Assembly (NCBI GenBank): GCA_016025055.1
Contig: CP065590.1
Span: 62,001-126,000 of the forward strand
Direction: 5' to 3'
Length of the DNA: 64,000 bases
DNA from: Chryseobacterium indologenes
GTDB taxonomy: Bacteria > Bacteroidota > Bacteroidia > Flavobacteriales > Weeksellaceae
The number at the start of each line of letters is the position of its first letter. Positions within the stretch are counted from its first letter, which is position 1. The position numbers were made by a program, and so were the translations under genes. Shown here piece after piece: positions 8,259-18,533 of this stretch. The notes beneath the pieces were generated by a model. It worked only from the letters and a program-made list of their open reading frames with translations, was not told where the DNA came from and did no database searches.

Positions 8259-9479
8259 ATGCAACAAGCTGGTAAAAAGAGATCTAAAGGTACCTTCAAA
8301 AAATATATTCTGAAAGCTCATTTGTGGCTGGGATTACTTTCCGGTATTATTGTCTTGATAGTTTCTTTATCAGGGGCATTTTTTGTTTTTAATGAAGATA
8401 TCACTGCTGCATTGCGTAAAGAACATATATTTCATGGGGAGAAAGATATTCAGCATAAAAAACCTATCCCTTTACGTGAGTTAAAAGACCTTGTAAATGC
8501 TCAGCTGAAAAATGAAATCGTAAAAACAGATGAAGTCACCATTCCTATAGACCCATCCCGCTCTTATCAATTCGGACTGATTAAAGGGAACCCTGATGGC
8601 TGGAATCATTTCAATAGCATTCTTGTTTATAAAAACGTTTATGTGAACCAATATACCGGCAAGGTACTCTCTATATATGATGTCAAATACAATCCTTTTT
8701 TTATATGTATGGCTCTGCATCGATCACTGTTGCTAACGGACAAAGTGGGAGGTACTATTGTTGGAGTGTCCAGCATTATCTTTGTGATCATGCTAATCAC
8801 GGGTATTATCTTGTGGTGGCCGAAGAATAAAAAAATGCGCAAACAGCGTCTATGGTTCCAATGGGAAAAAGTGAAAGGCTGGCGACGCAAGAACTACGAT
8901 ATGCACAATATCCTTGGCTTTTATGCATCTTTTATTGCTATTATTGTAGCGATTACGGGGATTATGTATTCGTTCCGCATTACTCAGATGTGGGTTTATT
9001 TTGTACTCAATGGATTTTCCTCTGCTACACCTGATTACAGTCAATACAAAACCACTGCTCCGGAGTCAGTTGAAACAGCAACTACGATAGACCGCATTAT
9101 AGATCAGGTCAAAATATATTATCCAAAAGCCAATTCTTTTGGTGTTGATCTTGAAGACCATTCTGAAGCAGACCATAAACACGATAATTTGAGCATCCGG
9201 ATCAAAGAAAAAGAATTCACTTATGGAGAATCTTCGCTGATGATCTTTGATGAACATTCAGGGAAACTTCTGTTTAATCGACCTCATGAACACAAACTGA
9301 TGGCTCAAAGAGCGACAGATGCTACTTATGATTTGCACGTAGGAGCCTTCTTCGGAATGCCCGGAAAAATACTTGCATTGATCATAAGCCTGTTTTGCGC
9401 TTCATTACCAGTAACCGGTTTTATGATCTGGTGGGGAAGAAAAAAAAAAAGAAAACAACAATCTAAACTATTATCATGA
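8259..9479 (+). CDS. PepSY-associated transmembrane protein (XusC/PiuB-like)
   Basis: The protein has 406 residues from the ATG at 8259, chosen because an upstream in-frame start precedes the promoter. There are four transmembrane segments with the family's conserved helix histidines (KAHLWLGLLSG, ALHRSLLLT, DMHNILGFYAS and DLHVGAFFG) and a periplasmic PepSY-like region between helices. Such PepSY_TM proteins sit with siderophore TonB receptors and are thought to reduce or release iron at the inner membrane. The gene overlaps the following TonB receptor by 4 bp (ATGA), so the two are translationally coupled. In the Bacteroides Xus system the third component (XusC) is of this type. Confidence 0.88.
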   Translation: MQQAGKKRSKGTFKKYILKAHLWLGLLSGIIVLIVSLSGAFFVFNEDITAALRKEHIFHGEKDIQHKKPIPLRELKDLVNAQLKNEIVKTDEVTIPIDPSRSYQFGLIKGNPDGWNHFNSILVYKNVYVNQYTGKVLSIYDVKYNPFFICMALHRSLLLTDKVGGTIVGVSSIIFVIMLITGIILWWPKNKKMRKQRLWFQWEKVKGWRRKNYDMHNILGFYASFIAIIVAITGIMYSFRITQMWVYFVLNGFSSATPDYSQYKTTAPESVETATTIDRIIDQVKIYYPKANSFGVDLEDHSEADHKHDNLSIRIKEKEFTYGESSLMIFDEHSGKLLFNRPHEHKLMAQRATDATYDLHVGAFFGMPGKILALIISLFCASLPVTGFMIWWGRKKKRKQQSKLLS

Positions 9480-11599
9480 AGAAACACTACATATGGCTCC
9501 CTTTAATGGCGAGCCTGAATGTCTACGGACAAACAGAGAGCCTGAATGATTCTTTACAAACAGAAAAAGTTTCAGAAATCAGTGGTATCGTAGTAAAAGG
9601 AAACAAAGCAATCTTTCAGCAGAAAGCTGACAAAATGATTTTTAATGTAGAAAATAGTGTATTGTCTGATGGTACAACTGTGCTCGAAATCCTAGGTCAG
9701 ACGCCAGGTGTAGTTGTTTCTCAGGAAGGCGAACTCTCTTTACGTGGAAAGAAAGGAGTAAGTATAATGATTAACGGGAAATTAAGTTCTCTCTCCACCA
9801 AGGAACTGGCCAACCTATTGCGTTCTACCAACTCTACCTTGGTAAAGAATATTGAAATTATCGCTAATCCTTCTTCAAAATATGATGCTGCAGGAAATGC
9901 CGGTATCATTAACATCGTGCTTATAAAGAGTTCACTCGAAGGCATTAGTGGTAACTACTATCTGAATGGCGGAAGAGGCCGAAAAAACAGGATTAATACC
10001 GGTATGAGCCTGAACTATACCCATAAAAGACTATCCTTGCACGGTGATTATAGTTATACCTTCCGTGGCGAGGAAGAAAGGCGGGAATTCAGTCAGGTAT
10101 TCTTTGATGAAAAACAACCTCAACTCATAACGAGAAAAACGGATCAGAACTCAACAACCAATGAGCCCTTAACCTCCAATAATTTTAAATTCGGAGCAGA
10201 TTATACGATCAGTGATAAAACGACTATCGGTGCTTTATTCGATGCCAAAATAGGTCGGTATGAAGATTTTTCGAAAGGAGAAAACAGAATATTTCAGCCT
10301 GCAGACCATCTTTTTGCTCATGTTCTTTCAGATAATGGCAGCAAAGAAAACTGGTATGATTATACCTATAGCCTAAAAGGGACACACCTTTTTAACGACA
10401 AGGATTATAAACTAGATGTAGATCTGGAATACGAAACTTCTCGTTTCAGCTCCCGCCAGAATCAGTTTTCAAATGCCTTAGTCAATCTTGGAACGGAGCA
10501 ATTTAACAACAGAAGAGGTACCATTGCTTCCCGTCTGAAAGTTTTCAATGCCAAGGTAGACTTTACACTACCGTTTAGTGAGATGCATAGTCTGGAAACA
10601 GGGCTGAAATCTACCATAAAGTCTAATAATAACCCTTCGGAATATCTTATACAGCAAGATCAGGAATGGATTAACGATGATAAAGCAAGCAATGAATATG
10701 CATACAAGGAACAAATACATGCATTGTATGCCAATTACAAATTAAATCTGACAAAGTGGACATTCCAGCTTGGATTAAGATCGGAAATGACTCATACAGA
10801 CATTAACCAGAAAACATCCAATGAGCAGCGAAGAAGGGATTATACCAACATATTCCCAAGTGCATCGATCAAATATCAGATGAATGATCAGCATGGATTT
10901 TATGCCTCTTATAGTAAAAGGATCAACAGACCAAGCCACTTTGACCTGAATCCTTTCCGTTTCTACGATGATCCTTTCAACTATTGGCAAGGAAACCCTA
11001 ATCTGAATCCGGAGTTTACCCATGCAACAGAATTAGGATATACCTGGGGGAAATACATTATTGCATCGGCTTACTTTAGTGTAACAAACGATGTCATCAC
11101 AGAAGTCTACAACTACCAGCCGGACACCGGAATTCTGGTTAAGACTCAGGACAACCTGAACAAATCTTATGTATATGGTGCCAATATAACAGCCACTACA
11201 AAACTTTTCAGTTTCTGGTCGCTTACTTCTATGTTTAATGTATTTAATACCGAGTATAAGGGCAATTACCAGAACTATTCCGTCAACAATTCACAACTGG
11301 CATTTACGCTCAATGCTCAAAACAGTTTCACCATTGCCAAAGGTATAAAAGCGGAAGCGAATGCACAGTATTTTTCAAAATCAAATATTGGTTTGTTTAT
11401 CCGCGATGCCTACTTTGACCTGACGATTGGAGTTTCAAAAACAGTATTGAAAGATAAAGCTACTGTAAAACTAGCCGTGACGGACTTACTTAAAACCAAC
11501 AATTACCGGGTAACGGGAAATAACTTCAGCTCTGCCATCCGACAAAAGTATAATCTGGACAGCCGTGTGGTAACGTTGTCATTTAATTACAAACTTTAG
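9476..11599 (+). CDS. TonB-dependent outer-membrane receptor (outer membrane beta-barrel family)
   Basis: The protein has 707 residues with a signal peptide (about 1-18, ending YGQ). A plug domain follows (about 45-150: TTVLEILGQTPGVVVSQEGELSLRG and NIEIIANPSSKYDAAGNAGIINI), then a long beta-barrel rich in aromatic strands ending in NYKL. It lacks the N-terminal carboxypeptidase-like extension of many flavobacterial receptors. Coupling to the PepSY membrane protein (4-bp overlap) suggests uptake of a ferric chelate. The substrate cannot be read from sequence. Confidence 0.88.
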   Translation: MKKHYIWLPLMASLNVYGQTESLNDSLQTEKVSEISGIVVKGNKAIFQQKADKMIFNVENSVLSDGTTVLEILGQTPGVVVSQEGELSLRGKKGVSIMINGKLSSLSTKELANLLRSTNSTLVKNIEIIANPSSKYDAAGNAGIINIVLIKSSLEGISGNYYLNGGRGRKNRINTGMSLNYTHKRLSLHGDYSYTFRGEEERREFSQVFFDEKQPQLITRKTDQNSTTNEPLTSNNFKFGADYTISDKTTIGALFDAKIGRYEDFSKGENRIFQPADHLFAHVLSDNGSKENWYDYTYSLKGTHLFNDKDYKLDVDLEYETSRFSSRQNQFSNALVNLGTEQFNNRRGTIASRLKVFNAKVDFTLPFSEMHSLETGLKSTIKSNNNPSEYLIQQDQEWINDDKASNEYAYKEQIHALYANYKLNLTKWTFQLGLRSEMTHTDINQKTSNEQRRRDYTNIFPSASIKYQMNDQHGFYASYSKRINRPSHFDLNPFRFYDDPFNYWQGNPNLNPEFTHATELGYTWGKYIIASAYFSVTNDVITEVYNYQPDTGILVKTQDNLNKSYVYGANITATTKLFSFWSLTSMFNVFNTEYKGNYQNYSVNNSQLAFTLNAQNSFTIAKGIKAEANAQYFSKSNIGLFIRDAYFDLTIGVSKTVLKDKATVKLAVTDLLKTNNYRVTGNNFSSAIRQKYNLDSRVVTLSFNYKL

Positions 11600-11605
11600 T
11601 CTGGG

Positions 11606-11638
11606 AGCCTTGTCAAGTTTTAAAACCTTGACAAGGCT
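11606..11638 (+). terminator. hairpin terminator after TonB receptor
   Basis: A perfect 12-bp stem (AGCCTTGTCAAG at 11606-11617 with its complement at 11627-11638) lies 6 bp after the stop codon. There is only a weak U-tract, so it may act with the next hairpin. Confidence 0.6.
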
Positions 11639-11650
11639 CTAAGTAGATAA

Positions 11651-11685
11651 AAAAAGCTGTTCTCAAAATTTGAGAACAGCTTTTT
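11651..11685. terminator. bidirectional rho-independent terminator between convergent iron operons
   Basis: AAAAAGCTGTTCTCA pairs with TGAGAACAGCTTTTT (about 15 bp). A and T runs on both ends serve the plus-strand receptor operon and the minus-strand DUF4374 gene. Confidence 0.85.
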
Positions 11686-11703
11686 ATGAAGTGAATACAC
11701 TGA

Positions 11704-12912
11704 TTAATCATAGAACTTTTCAAAGCGGGCAAAACCGGAAATATTATCAGGAAGCTTCATTCCTTTGGTAATCTTATCCGTTTGCAGATCATATATCCAC
11801 ACATAGTTTCCTCCCTTGCTGGCATTTAAGGCAATGTACAGCTTTTTATTCTGAACAAAAGCCCCTTGTTCGTAAGGTTCATCACCAGGCAACTCTTCCA
11901 ATACTCTAACCAATTGTCTGGTTTCAATATCTATAATAGCATAACGACCATTATAGCTGTTTCCTAATGCAGGGTCACGATATAAAACCACCATCTTGTT
12001 ATTACCGATGTAATCGATCATCGTTTCCAGCGTTTTGTTTCCTACCATATCAGTAAGATTGATCTGATATCCCGGATCCGGTGAGGTAGCTCCTTTCAAA
12101 ACTCTGAGGAGACTAATTTTACTAGTTCCGGCTCCCACACGCGGAAAACACGCATAATAAAAAGCTTCGTTATCTTTTCTGAAAGCAGTTTTAAAATAAG
12201 GAGAACCATTAGCCACACCCGAGCTGCGGTTATCACCTGCGGAGTGCTTTACTTTAAATGTTTTATAATCTATTACTGCGAAATTGTAATATTCGGGAGT
12301 AAGCCACTTCCCGTTGCGGAAGCTGTACTGCAAATAAATATCTCCGTCCATATAGGTCACAGCGCCTACTGTATAGAAATTATAAGCATTGGGGAAAGGT
12401 TCGAATCCTTCTATTTCTCCCTGACGGATAATGCTAAGATCGGATCCATTGAAAACCGTATAACGGATATGCTGACCATCTCCTGTTTCTCCAATCAATA
12501 CCAAAGTATTGTCATCTATCCATACATAACTGGAAATATCACTGATATAGGTAAAAGGAACTTCTTTAACAGTAGTCAGCCTGTCTTGAGTATATTTAAA
12601 CTTTTTGAAAATTCCCTGATCGGTTTTATAATTATAAATAAACCCATTTTTTACAATGTAGGAGTAGGTTCCTTTAGAATTAATTTCATCCCCTTCTTTG
12701 GTAATATCCATTTCGCCTTTTGAAAGGTCGTTAGTGGCCGTCATATAATGAACAGTATTAGGCCAGCTTCCTAAAGCGGAAAGAAGAAAATATTTATAAT
12801 CTTTTTCACCACTTCCTGAGTCGCCGTACCCCGGCTCCCTTTCACAGCTCACAATGATTAGACATGTGAGTACTAGAAATATACTGTTTCTGAAATATTG
12901 TGTCATAGTCAT
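11704..12912 (-). CDS. DUF4374 surface lipoprotein (XusB-like)
   Basis: The protein has 402 residues. A lipoprotein signal ends in LIIVSC (Cys about residue 23) and is followed by an acidic/Gly-rich linker (EREPGYGDSGSGEKDY), as in lipoproteins exported to the Bacteroidota cell surface. The rest is repetitive beta-strand segments (WIDDNTLVLIGE, YAIIDIETRQLVRVL, YVWIYDLQTDKI) consistent with a beta-propeller, and matches DUF4374. In Bacteroides the DUF4374 lipoprotein XusB binds ferric enterobactin for its partner receptor XusA. Here the gene starts directly after the stop of a TonB receptor, the same pairing. Siderophore binding is inferred from family and context. Confidence 0.85.
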   Translation of the reverse strand: MTMTQYFRNSIFLVLTCLIIVSCEREPGYGDSGSGEKDYKYFLLSALGSWPNTVHYMTATNDLSKGEMDITKEGDEINSKGTYSYIVKNGFIYNYKTDQGIFKKFKYTQDRLTTVKEVPFTYISDISSYVWIDDNTLVLIGETGDGQHIRYTVFNGSDLSIIRQGEIEGFEPFPNAYNFYTVGAVTYMDGDIYLQYSFRNGKWLTPEYYNFAVIDYKTFKVKHSAGDNRSSGVANGSPYFKTAFRKDNEAFYYACFPRVGAGTSKISLLRVLKGATSPDPGYQINLTDMVGNKTLETMIDYIGNNKMVVLYRDPALGNSYNGRYAIIDIETRQLVRVLEELPGDEPYEQGAFVQNKKLYIALNASKGGNYVWIYDLQTDKITKGMKLPDNISGFARFEKFYD

Positions 12913-15273
12913 TTACTTAAATAGATATCTGAATTTTACATAGAAAGCGCGTCCTTGCTTCTGAAGTTTAAAATTATCATATGCCAGAGCGTCGGTAAGA
13001 TTAGTTACGTCGAATGCGAGATTATACCTTCCATTCTTCATTGAATAACTTATTCCTATATTGTGGAGGGTCTGTCTCGGAATGATCGGAATATTTCTTG
13101 GGTTTCCATAGGTTTTCCAGTTTTTATAAAACCACTCAGTCATTTGAAGTCCATAATATAGCTCTACGCGGCTATCTTTCTGAAACCAGTCGTCTTTACC
13201 AATGCTTACATTCACATTTCCAAATAGCCAGGGTTGGTTAGGAACATCTTTTTTGTAAGTTGCCGAGATTACATCTTCGCTATTGTTGGCAAATTTTGTA
13301 TTGTCATAAGCTTTATTGTAGCTCACATTCATTAACACATTCAGGAGCCTTTTGTACTGGTAACTCACCTCTCCCTCCAGCCCACGGGTAAAGATATTGG
13401 ATAGGTTTTCATATTTGAAAGTACTGTTATACAAATTAGGAACGGTAAAAATAAAGTCCTTTGTATCACGGATGTATCCGGCACCTTCAATGCGAAAAGC
13501 ATGTTGTCCCCAATGATGGTTGTAGTAAAAACCAACATTTATATTATTGCTTGTTTCAGGTTTCAGATTCATGTTACTGGTTACTGCAACGCCATCCCCG
13601 AAGATTTCCTGCGGTTCTACCAAGCGGTAAGAACGTTCAAATGATCCTTTCAGACCAAGGTTTCTGGAAATTTTCACGGTAGTGGCAAAGCCATATCCCC
13701 AGCTACTGAAATTATCTTTTACAGGATTATCAGTTCTGGTTACCTGATCGAAAACCATCTTCTGAAGTCCTACCTTGTAATATTTAGCAAAGAAAATATT
13801 GGTCCAGTGTTTATTAAAAAAGTCCTGTTGATAAGCCATAGATAAGATCTGTTTAGTCATCTTTGCCGGAACTACATCATCTTTTTCCTCTTCCAGTTTA
13901 TTGAATGTAGTATTTTTAAGATAATCGAGAACATAATTAAATATAAGCTTATGATGGTCAATGATTTTGTACGTAGCCCCTAGCTGTGAATAGAGGCGGT
14001 CTTCATGCTGCATGATGATACTTCGAGCTCCTTTTTCACTGGTGGCAGAAGGTTCAAAAGTACCATCCCAGCTGTATTTACGCATAAGAGTATCGGTTGC
14101 TTTCTGGACACTTCTGGAAAAACCGACATAAAGATTCACGTCCAGGTGGTCATTAAAGAGATTGGCTTTTTTGTACTTCATCAAGTAATTCTGAGCTTCT
14201 CCGCTTTGTTTTACCCCACCATATACTACATCCTGGTTGGAACCGGTCTGTATCTGTTTGTTAAACACTGATTGTGAAGCCCCTATAAAAAAAGAATCTG
14301 CCCAGCTTTTGTTTTCAATACCAAGTTCGGCCATGCCAAAAACAGATTGATACCGGTCATTAAAACGTTTAAGATTTCTTAGTTCATACTCGTTTTTAGC
14401 AGAATTCCAAATTTTCATATCCTTCATCAGATAATTATTATCCGAGTGGTTGTAAAAACTGTTGACGCGCAGGATAAGTCCTGTTTTATCATCTTTAAAC
14501 TGTCCGTTCAGGTTGATACGCTGCGTATTAAAAGACCCTAAACTGATCCCTGCATCCAGATAATTTTTGCTGCTTCCGGGAGTAATAATATTTACCGCAC
14601 CTCCCATGGCATCCGTACTTAGATGGATAGGAACGACCCCTTTATAAATCTCCACACGCTCAGCCATATTTACAGGCAATGTACTCAGGTCTACCCCTTT
14701 TCCAAGCATTTCCAGAGGCACACCATCGATAAAGAATTTTACCGCTTTGCCGGACATTCCGTTGATAGAGAAGTTGTAATCAGAGCCTATACCACCTTGC
14801 TGGCGAACTTTAATCCCTGTGGTTCTGTTCAGAACCTGATTAAGATCAGCAGTAGTATTGGCCAACTTAGCTACGTCTATGGCATTAACAGTAAAAGCTC
14901 CATCCTGCAGTGTCTTCACCTTACTTTTTCCATGTACGATAACTTCTTTTACGACTGATTGATCTTCTGTTAACTGGATAATCACGTCTGGGCTTTCGCT
15001 ACCAAAGTTCATTTTCTTTCTGACTTTTTTATAGCCATCCAGACTGAACACCACGGTTGCTTCTCCTTTTTTGTAACTGATTTTAAAATTTCCGTTTTGA
15101 TCAGTTTGCGTTTTTATTTTTGTATTTTCGACAAAAACAGCAACTCCTTTTACTCCCTGTTTTGCGTGGTTCTGCACAATCCCCTGAATCAGAAAATCAT
15201 TATCCTGTGCAGTAATGAGAGAAATGGATAGCGTAAAAATGAGAAAAATAAAAATACGTTGATATAATTTCAT
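12913..15273 (-). CDS. TonB-dependent receptor with carboxypeptidase-like domain (XusA-like)
   Basis: The protein has 786 residues. It has a signal peptide (about 1-22), a CarboxypepD_reg-like domain (about 27-108: IQGIVQNHAKQGVKGVAV and FKISYKKGEATVVFSLDGY), a plug (about 118-230: LNQVLNRTTGIKVRQQGGIGS and FFIDGVPLEMLGKG) and a 22-strand-type barrel ending in FRYLFK. It should import a ferric siderophore across the outer membrane using TonB energy. It is directly followed by the DUF4374 lipoprotein gene, so the two form one operon. The operon points toward, and is convergent with, the PepSY/receptor operon. The promoter is listed separately. Confidence 0.9.
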   Translation of the reverse strand: MKLYQRIFIFLIFTLSISLITAQDNDFLIQGIVQNHAKQGVKGVAVFVENTKIKTQTDQNGNFKISYKKGEATVVFSLDGYKKVRKKMNFGSESPDVIIQLTEDQSVVKEVIVHGKSKVKTLQDGAFTVNAIDVAKLANTTADLNQVLNRTTGIKVRQQGGIGSDYNFSINGMSGKAVKFFIDGVPLEMLGKGVDLSTLPVNMAERVEIYKGVVPIHLSTDAMGGAVNIITPGSSKNYLDAGISLGSFNTQRINLNGQFKDDKTGLILRVNSFYNHSDNNYLMKDMKIWNSAKNEYELRNLKRFNDRYQSVFGMAELGIENKSWADSFFIGASQSVFNKQIQTGSNQDVVYGGVKQSGEAQNYLMKYKKANLFNDHLDVNLYVGFSRSVQKATDTLMRKYSWDGTFEPSATSEKGARSIIMQHEDRLYSQLGATYKIIDHHKLIFNYVLDYLKNTTFNKLEEEKDDVVPAKMTKQILSMAYQQDFFNKHWTNIFFAKYYKVGLQKMVFDQVTRTDNPVKDNFSSWGYGFATTVKISRNLGLKGSFERSYRLVEPQEIFGDGVAVTSNMNLKPETSNNINVGFYYNHHWGQHAFRIEGAGYIRDTKDFIFTVPNLYNSTFKYENLSNIFTRGLEGEVSYQYKRLLNVLMNVSYNKAYDNTKFANNSEDVISATYKKDVPNQPWLFGNVNVSIGKDDWFQKDSRVELYYGLQMTEWFYKNWKTYGNPRNIPIIPRQTLHNIGISYSMKNGRYNLAFDVTNLTDALAYDNFKLQKQGRAFYVKFRYLFK

Positions 15274-15295
15274 TATTTATAATTATTATAGATAG

Positions 15296-15326
15296 CAAAA
15301 TTAAAGGGTTCTTATGAATGATCAAA
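15296..15326 (-). promoter_or_regulatory. predicted promoter of the XusA-like/DUF4374 operon
   Basis: On the minus strand TTTG (15326-15323) is followed after 19 bp by TAATTTTG (15303-15296). Spacing and sequence fit the Bacteroidota -33/-7 consensus. The box is 22 bp before the ATG at 15273. Confidence 0.6.
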
Positions 15327-15696
15327 GAAAATGGCTTAATTATTTTTAATTATTCTAATTATAATTAATATTTTTCATCATATGTCTTAAGTCAAACGCT
15401 TTAAAGTGCTCAGGTTCATCTACAAGCATTTAAAAAATTACAATAGCTTATCTATTGAACATGAAAAATATCATCCGATCGATCAAGCCTCATCAATTGG
15501 ATTTTTCAGTTTTTTAAAGAATTATTAATAAAAACAAACAAGTTTCACCATTTATCAACTCAGGTAATACTTATTGTTGAGCTGACTACATTTTTGTAGG
15601 AGACAGATTTTATTCTCTATAGTGTATGAGGATTGAACAGACTTTTTATAGCACTTTACTTCACTTCAGAAAGTTTATAATGATACTGAAAAATTA

Positions 15697-15940
15697 GTAA
15701 GTTCACTTTACAGAAAATCGGAGATTTTCAAAAACTTTAGTGCACTTTTTATGCGTAAAGCTTGTCACTTAAAATAATTTAAGTGTTTAAAAAACTTTTA
15801 TGACTTTTGTGGTTTAATTTCCCACATATTTCAAGGATTTGCACAGGGTTTCATACATAATGAAAAGCATTCGTGCATTAGTGGGAAATAAGGTTAGAAG
15901 GGCAGCTCCAAGAAAAAGTCTTCATTTTTAAGCTTAAGTG
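15697..15940. repeat. dispersed intergenic repeat, copy A (related to 23185-23466)
   Basis: This stretch aligns through most of its length with the one at 23185-23466. Shared blocks include AAGTTCACTTTA, ATGCGTAAAGCTTGT, GTGTTTAAAAAACTTTTATG-like runs and TTTAATTTCCCACA, ending in CTTAAGTG. No open frame is shared. It occupies most of the gap between the TonB receptor promoter and topB (15327-16033), in which I see nothing else. Confidence 0.65.
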
Positions 15941-16033
15941 ATCTTCTCTATATTTTAGTTTTTGACTTTCAAAAAAGGAATGTTTAAGAGCTTTTCTGTG
16001 GCTTTTGGGGATAAAACAATTGCCTTGAGGTCA

Positions 16034-18166
16034 TCAGCTAAGCTGTACCTGGAAGTCATCACCAAGCGTCAGAACACCTTCTGCTATACTTTCCGGGTGT
16101 GTGCTGAATCCTTTCAGTTTTGAGCTTTTGCCTTTCAATACAAGGTCCATCAATTGCTTATCCGTTAATTTTTTACCGAAGATTTCAAAGCTAATTTTAA
16201 AACCGCAATTTTTGAAATCGGAGCAGCCTACGGCCGTTTTTCCTTTAATCAGATTGTGTTCTTTACACTTCGGACATTTTGTTTCTGCCCAGGACTGAAG
16301 TTCTTTTTTCTGAGCAGGCTCTCTTTTTTCTTTTCTTTCACCTCTTCTTTTACTTCTTCCTGAAGGGTAATTACTTTTCCTTTTCCGTAGACTACTTTAT
16401 CAGTCAGTTCAGTCACCATCTGAATCAATTCTTCTTTGAAAAGGTTGGCTTCATACTCGCCTTTCTCAATTTTACGAAGTTTTGATTCCCATTCACCGGT
16501 CAGTTCCGGGCTTTTTAACAGTTCGTCCTCGATAGTATCGATCAGCTGAATTCCGGTTTGGGTAGCAATAAGATTTTTCCGTTTTTTTTCGATGTACTTC
16601 CTTTTGAAAAGAGTTTCTATAATGTTGGCACGGGTAGATGGCCTTCCGATACCGTTGTTTTTCAACATCTCACGCAGCTCTTCGTCTTCTACCTGCTTTC
16701 CGGCAGTTTCCATTGCTCTCAGCAAAGTCGCTTCCGTGTAAGGTTTCGGAGGAGTGGTTTTCCCCTGGTGAATCATCGGATCATGAGGTCCGGTTTCTCC
16801 CACCACAAATTCGGGAATGGTCTGTTCTTCCTCTTTCTCCTTTTCTTTGTCCTTATCCGTAGATTCTTCTTTGGGCTCTTTGGCGTATACCGTCCTCCAT
16901 CCCGGTTCCAGAACCTGTCTTCCGCTGGTTTTGAAAGGAATTGTTCCTACTTTTCCTTCTACCAAAGTATTGGAAATTTTACATTCCGGATAGAATACGG
17001 CAATAAATCGTTTGGCAATCAGGTCATAAATCAGTTTTTCCTCCCTGCTCAGATTTTGAGAAGGCGGTACTTCTGTAGGAATGATGGCGTGGTGATCGGT
17101 TACTTTTGAATCATCAAAAACAGCTTTTGATTTTGGAATCGGAGCCTCCAGTAAAGGGGCGATCAATTCCTGATAAGGATACATTTTCTGAAGAATACCT
17201 CCTATTTTCGGGTATAAACTTTCGGATAGATAGGTAGTATCAACACGTGGATAGGTCACATGTTTCTTTTCGTAAAGACTTTGAATATAATTTAATGTAT
17301 TCTCGGCAGAATATCCATATTTTTTGTTGGCCTCCACCTGAAGACCGGTAAGGTCAAAAAGTCGCGGATTTTTTTTCTTTTCCTTCTTTAATTTCAAAAG
17401 AAACGATTTCAAAAGGGTTTACTTTAAGATATTCAAGTCCTTTTTCGGCACGTTCAAGGGTTTTTAAACGATCAATTGCGGCATTAAAAATAACGTCACG
17501 GTATTTTGTTTTCAATTCCCAATATTCTTCTGTGGTAAAAGCGTCGATTTCTTTCTGGCGCTGAACAAGCATAGCCAATGTAGGCGTCTGCACTCTTCCA
17601 ATCGAAAGAACGGCTTTATTTCCTCCGAATTTCTTGGTAAAAAGACGTGTTGCATTGATTCCCAACAGCCAGTCTCCAATCGCTCTTGCATTTCCTGCCA
17701 GGTAAAGATTTTTGTAATCATCAGCGGGTTTTAAAGTGGCAAAACCCTCTTTAATGGCTTCTTCCGTTAATGAAGAAATCCATAAACGCTGGATAGGTTT
17801 GTTGCATTTTGCTTTCTGCAAGACCCAACGCTGGATCAATTCTCCCTCCTGCCCGGCATCCCCGCAGTTGATGACCTCATCACATTCTTCGACCAATTTT
17901 TCAATTACTTTAAACTGATTTTCAACGCCTTTATTCGGGATCAGCTTGATACCAAAACTGTTGGGAATGATCGGCAGTGAAAATAAATTCCAGGATTTAA
18001 ACTGAGGACCGTAATCGTGAGGTTCTTTCAGCGTACAAAGGTGCCCGAACGTCCATGTCACGCAATAGCCGTTCCCTTCCATATAGCCTTGTTTAGGCGT
18101 GGTAGCGCCCAAGACTTTAGCAATATCTCTGGCAACACTTGGTTTTTCGGCAATACATAATTTCAT
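16034..18166 (-). pseudogene. topB: DNA topoisomerase III, frame broken twice in homopolymers
   Basis: The N-terminal frame starts at 18166 (MKLCIAEKPSVARDIAKVLG), preferred over an upstream ATG because this is the conserved family start. The Toprim acidic motif is CGDAGQEGELIQRW, and SIGRVQTPTL and the catalytic Tyr in VTYPRVDTTYLSE follow. The C-terminus holds a zinc-ribbon-like ETKCPKCKEHNLIKGKTAVGCSDFKNCGF. The frame breaks at an eight-T run (17369-17376) and again at one of two six-T runs (16304-16309 or 16324-16329). One extra base at each restores about 710 residues ending at 16034. It relaxes negative supercoils and decatenates DNA through a 5'-phosphotyrosine. It is separate from the mobile-element topoisomerase at 51190. 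Confidence 0.88.
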
Positions 18167-18454
18167 GAACTCGGGTTTATTGAAAGATTGCAAAAATCGG
18201 GATTTTTTTGACTTTTCAAATTGAGATGATTTTGTACGGGTGAAACTTGAAAACGAACGTAATTAGGTTCTGTTTTCTACCTATTTACATTCATGATGTA
18301 TGCTGTAGCAAAATAATTAAACGCAAAGGTCTATAAGGTTATGTTTATTTTTAGGGAAACAATAGTAGAATCATTTTCATTGATTCTTTTTAAGCGAGCA
18401 GTAATATTACAGATTGATCCTTGTCACTTTATTTATAATTTATTTTTTAAAAAT
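18167..18454. other. intergenic region without recognised feature
   Basis: AT-rich DNA upstream of topB. I see no open frame worth calling and no clear promoter box beyond generic AT-rich sequence. Confidence 0.5.
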
Positions 18455-18480
18455 CAAAAGCCCCCTATGAAAAGGAGGCT
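18455..18480 (-). terminator. rho-independent terminator of the pirin gene
   Basis: On the minus strand AGCCTCC pairs with GGGGGCT (one G-U pair) around a TTTTCATA loop. It is followed by TTTTG, about 55 bp after the pirin stop codon. Confidence 0.65.
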
Positions 18481-18533
18481 CAATCAACAATATTAATGAA
18501 ACCGGTTCATTATTTCTTTACTTCTGAAATTAT

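Noticed and set aside
16034..18166. Topoisomerase III at 16 kb as remnant of a second mobile element
   Set aside because: No integrase, RteC or HTH genes accompany it. Flavobacterial chromosomes normally carry a topB.
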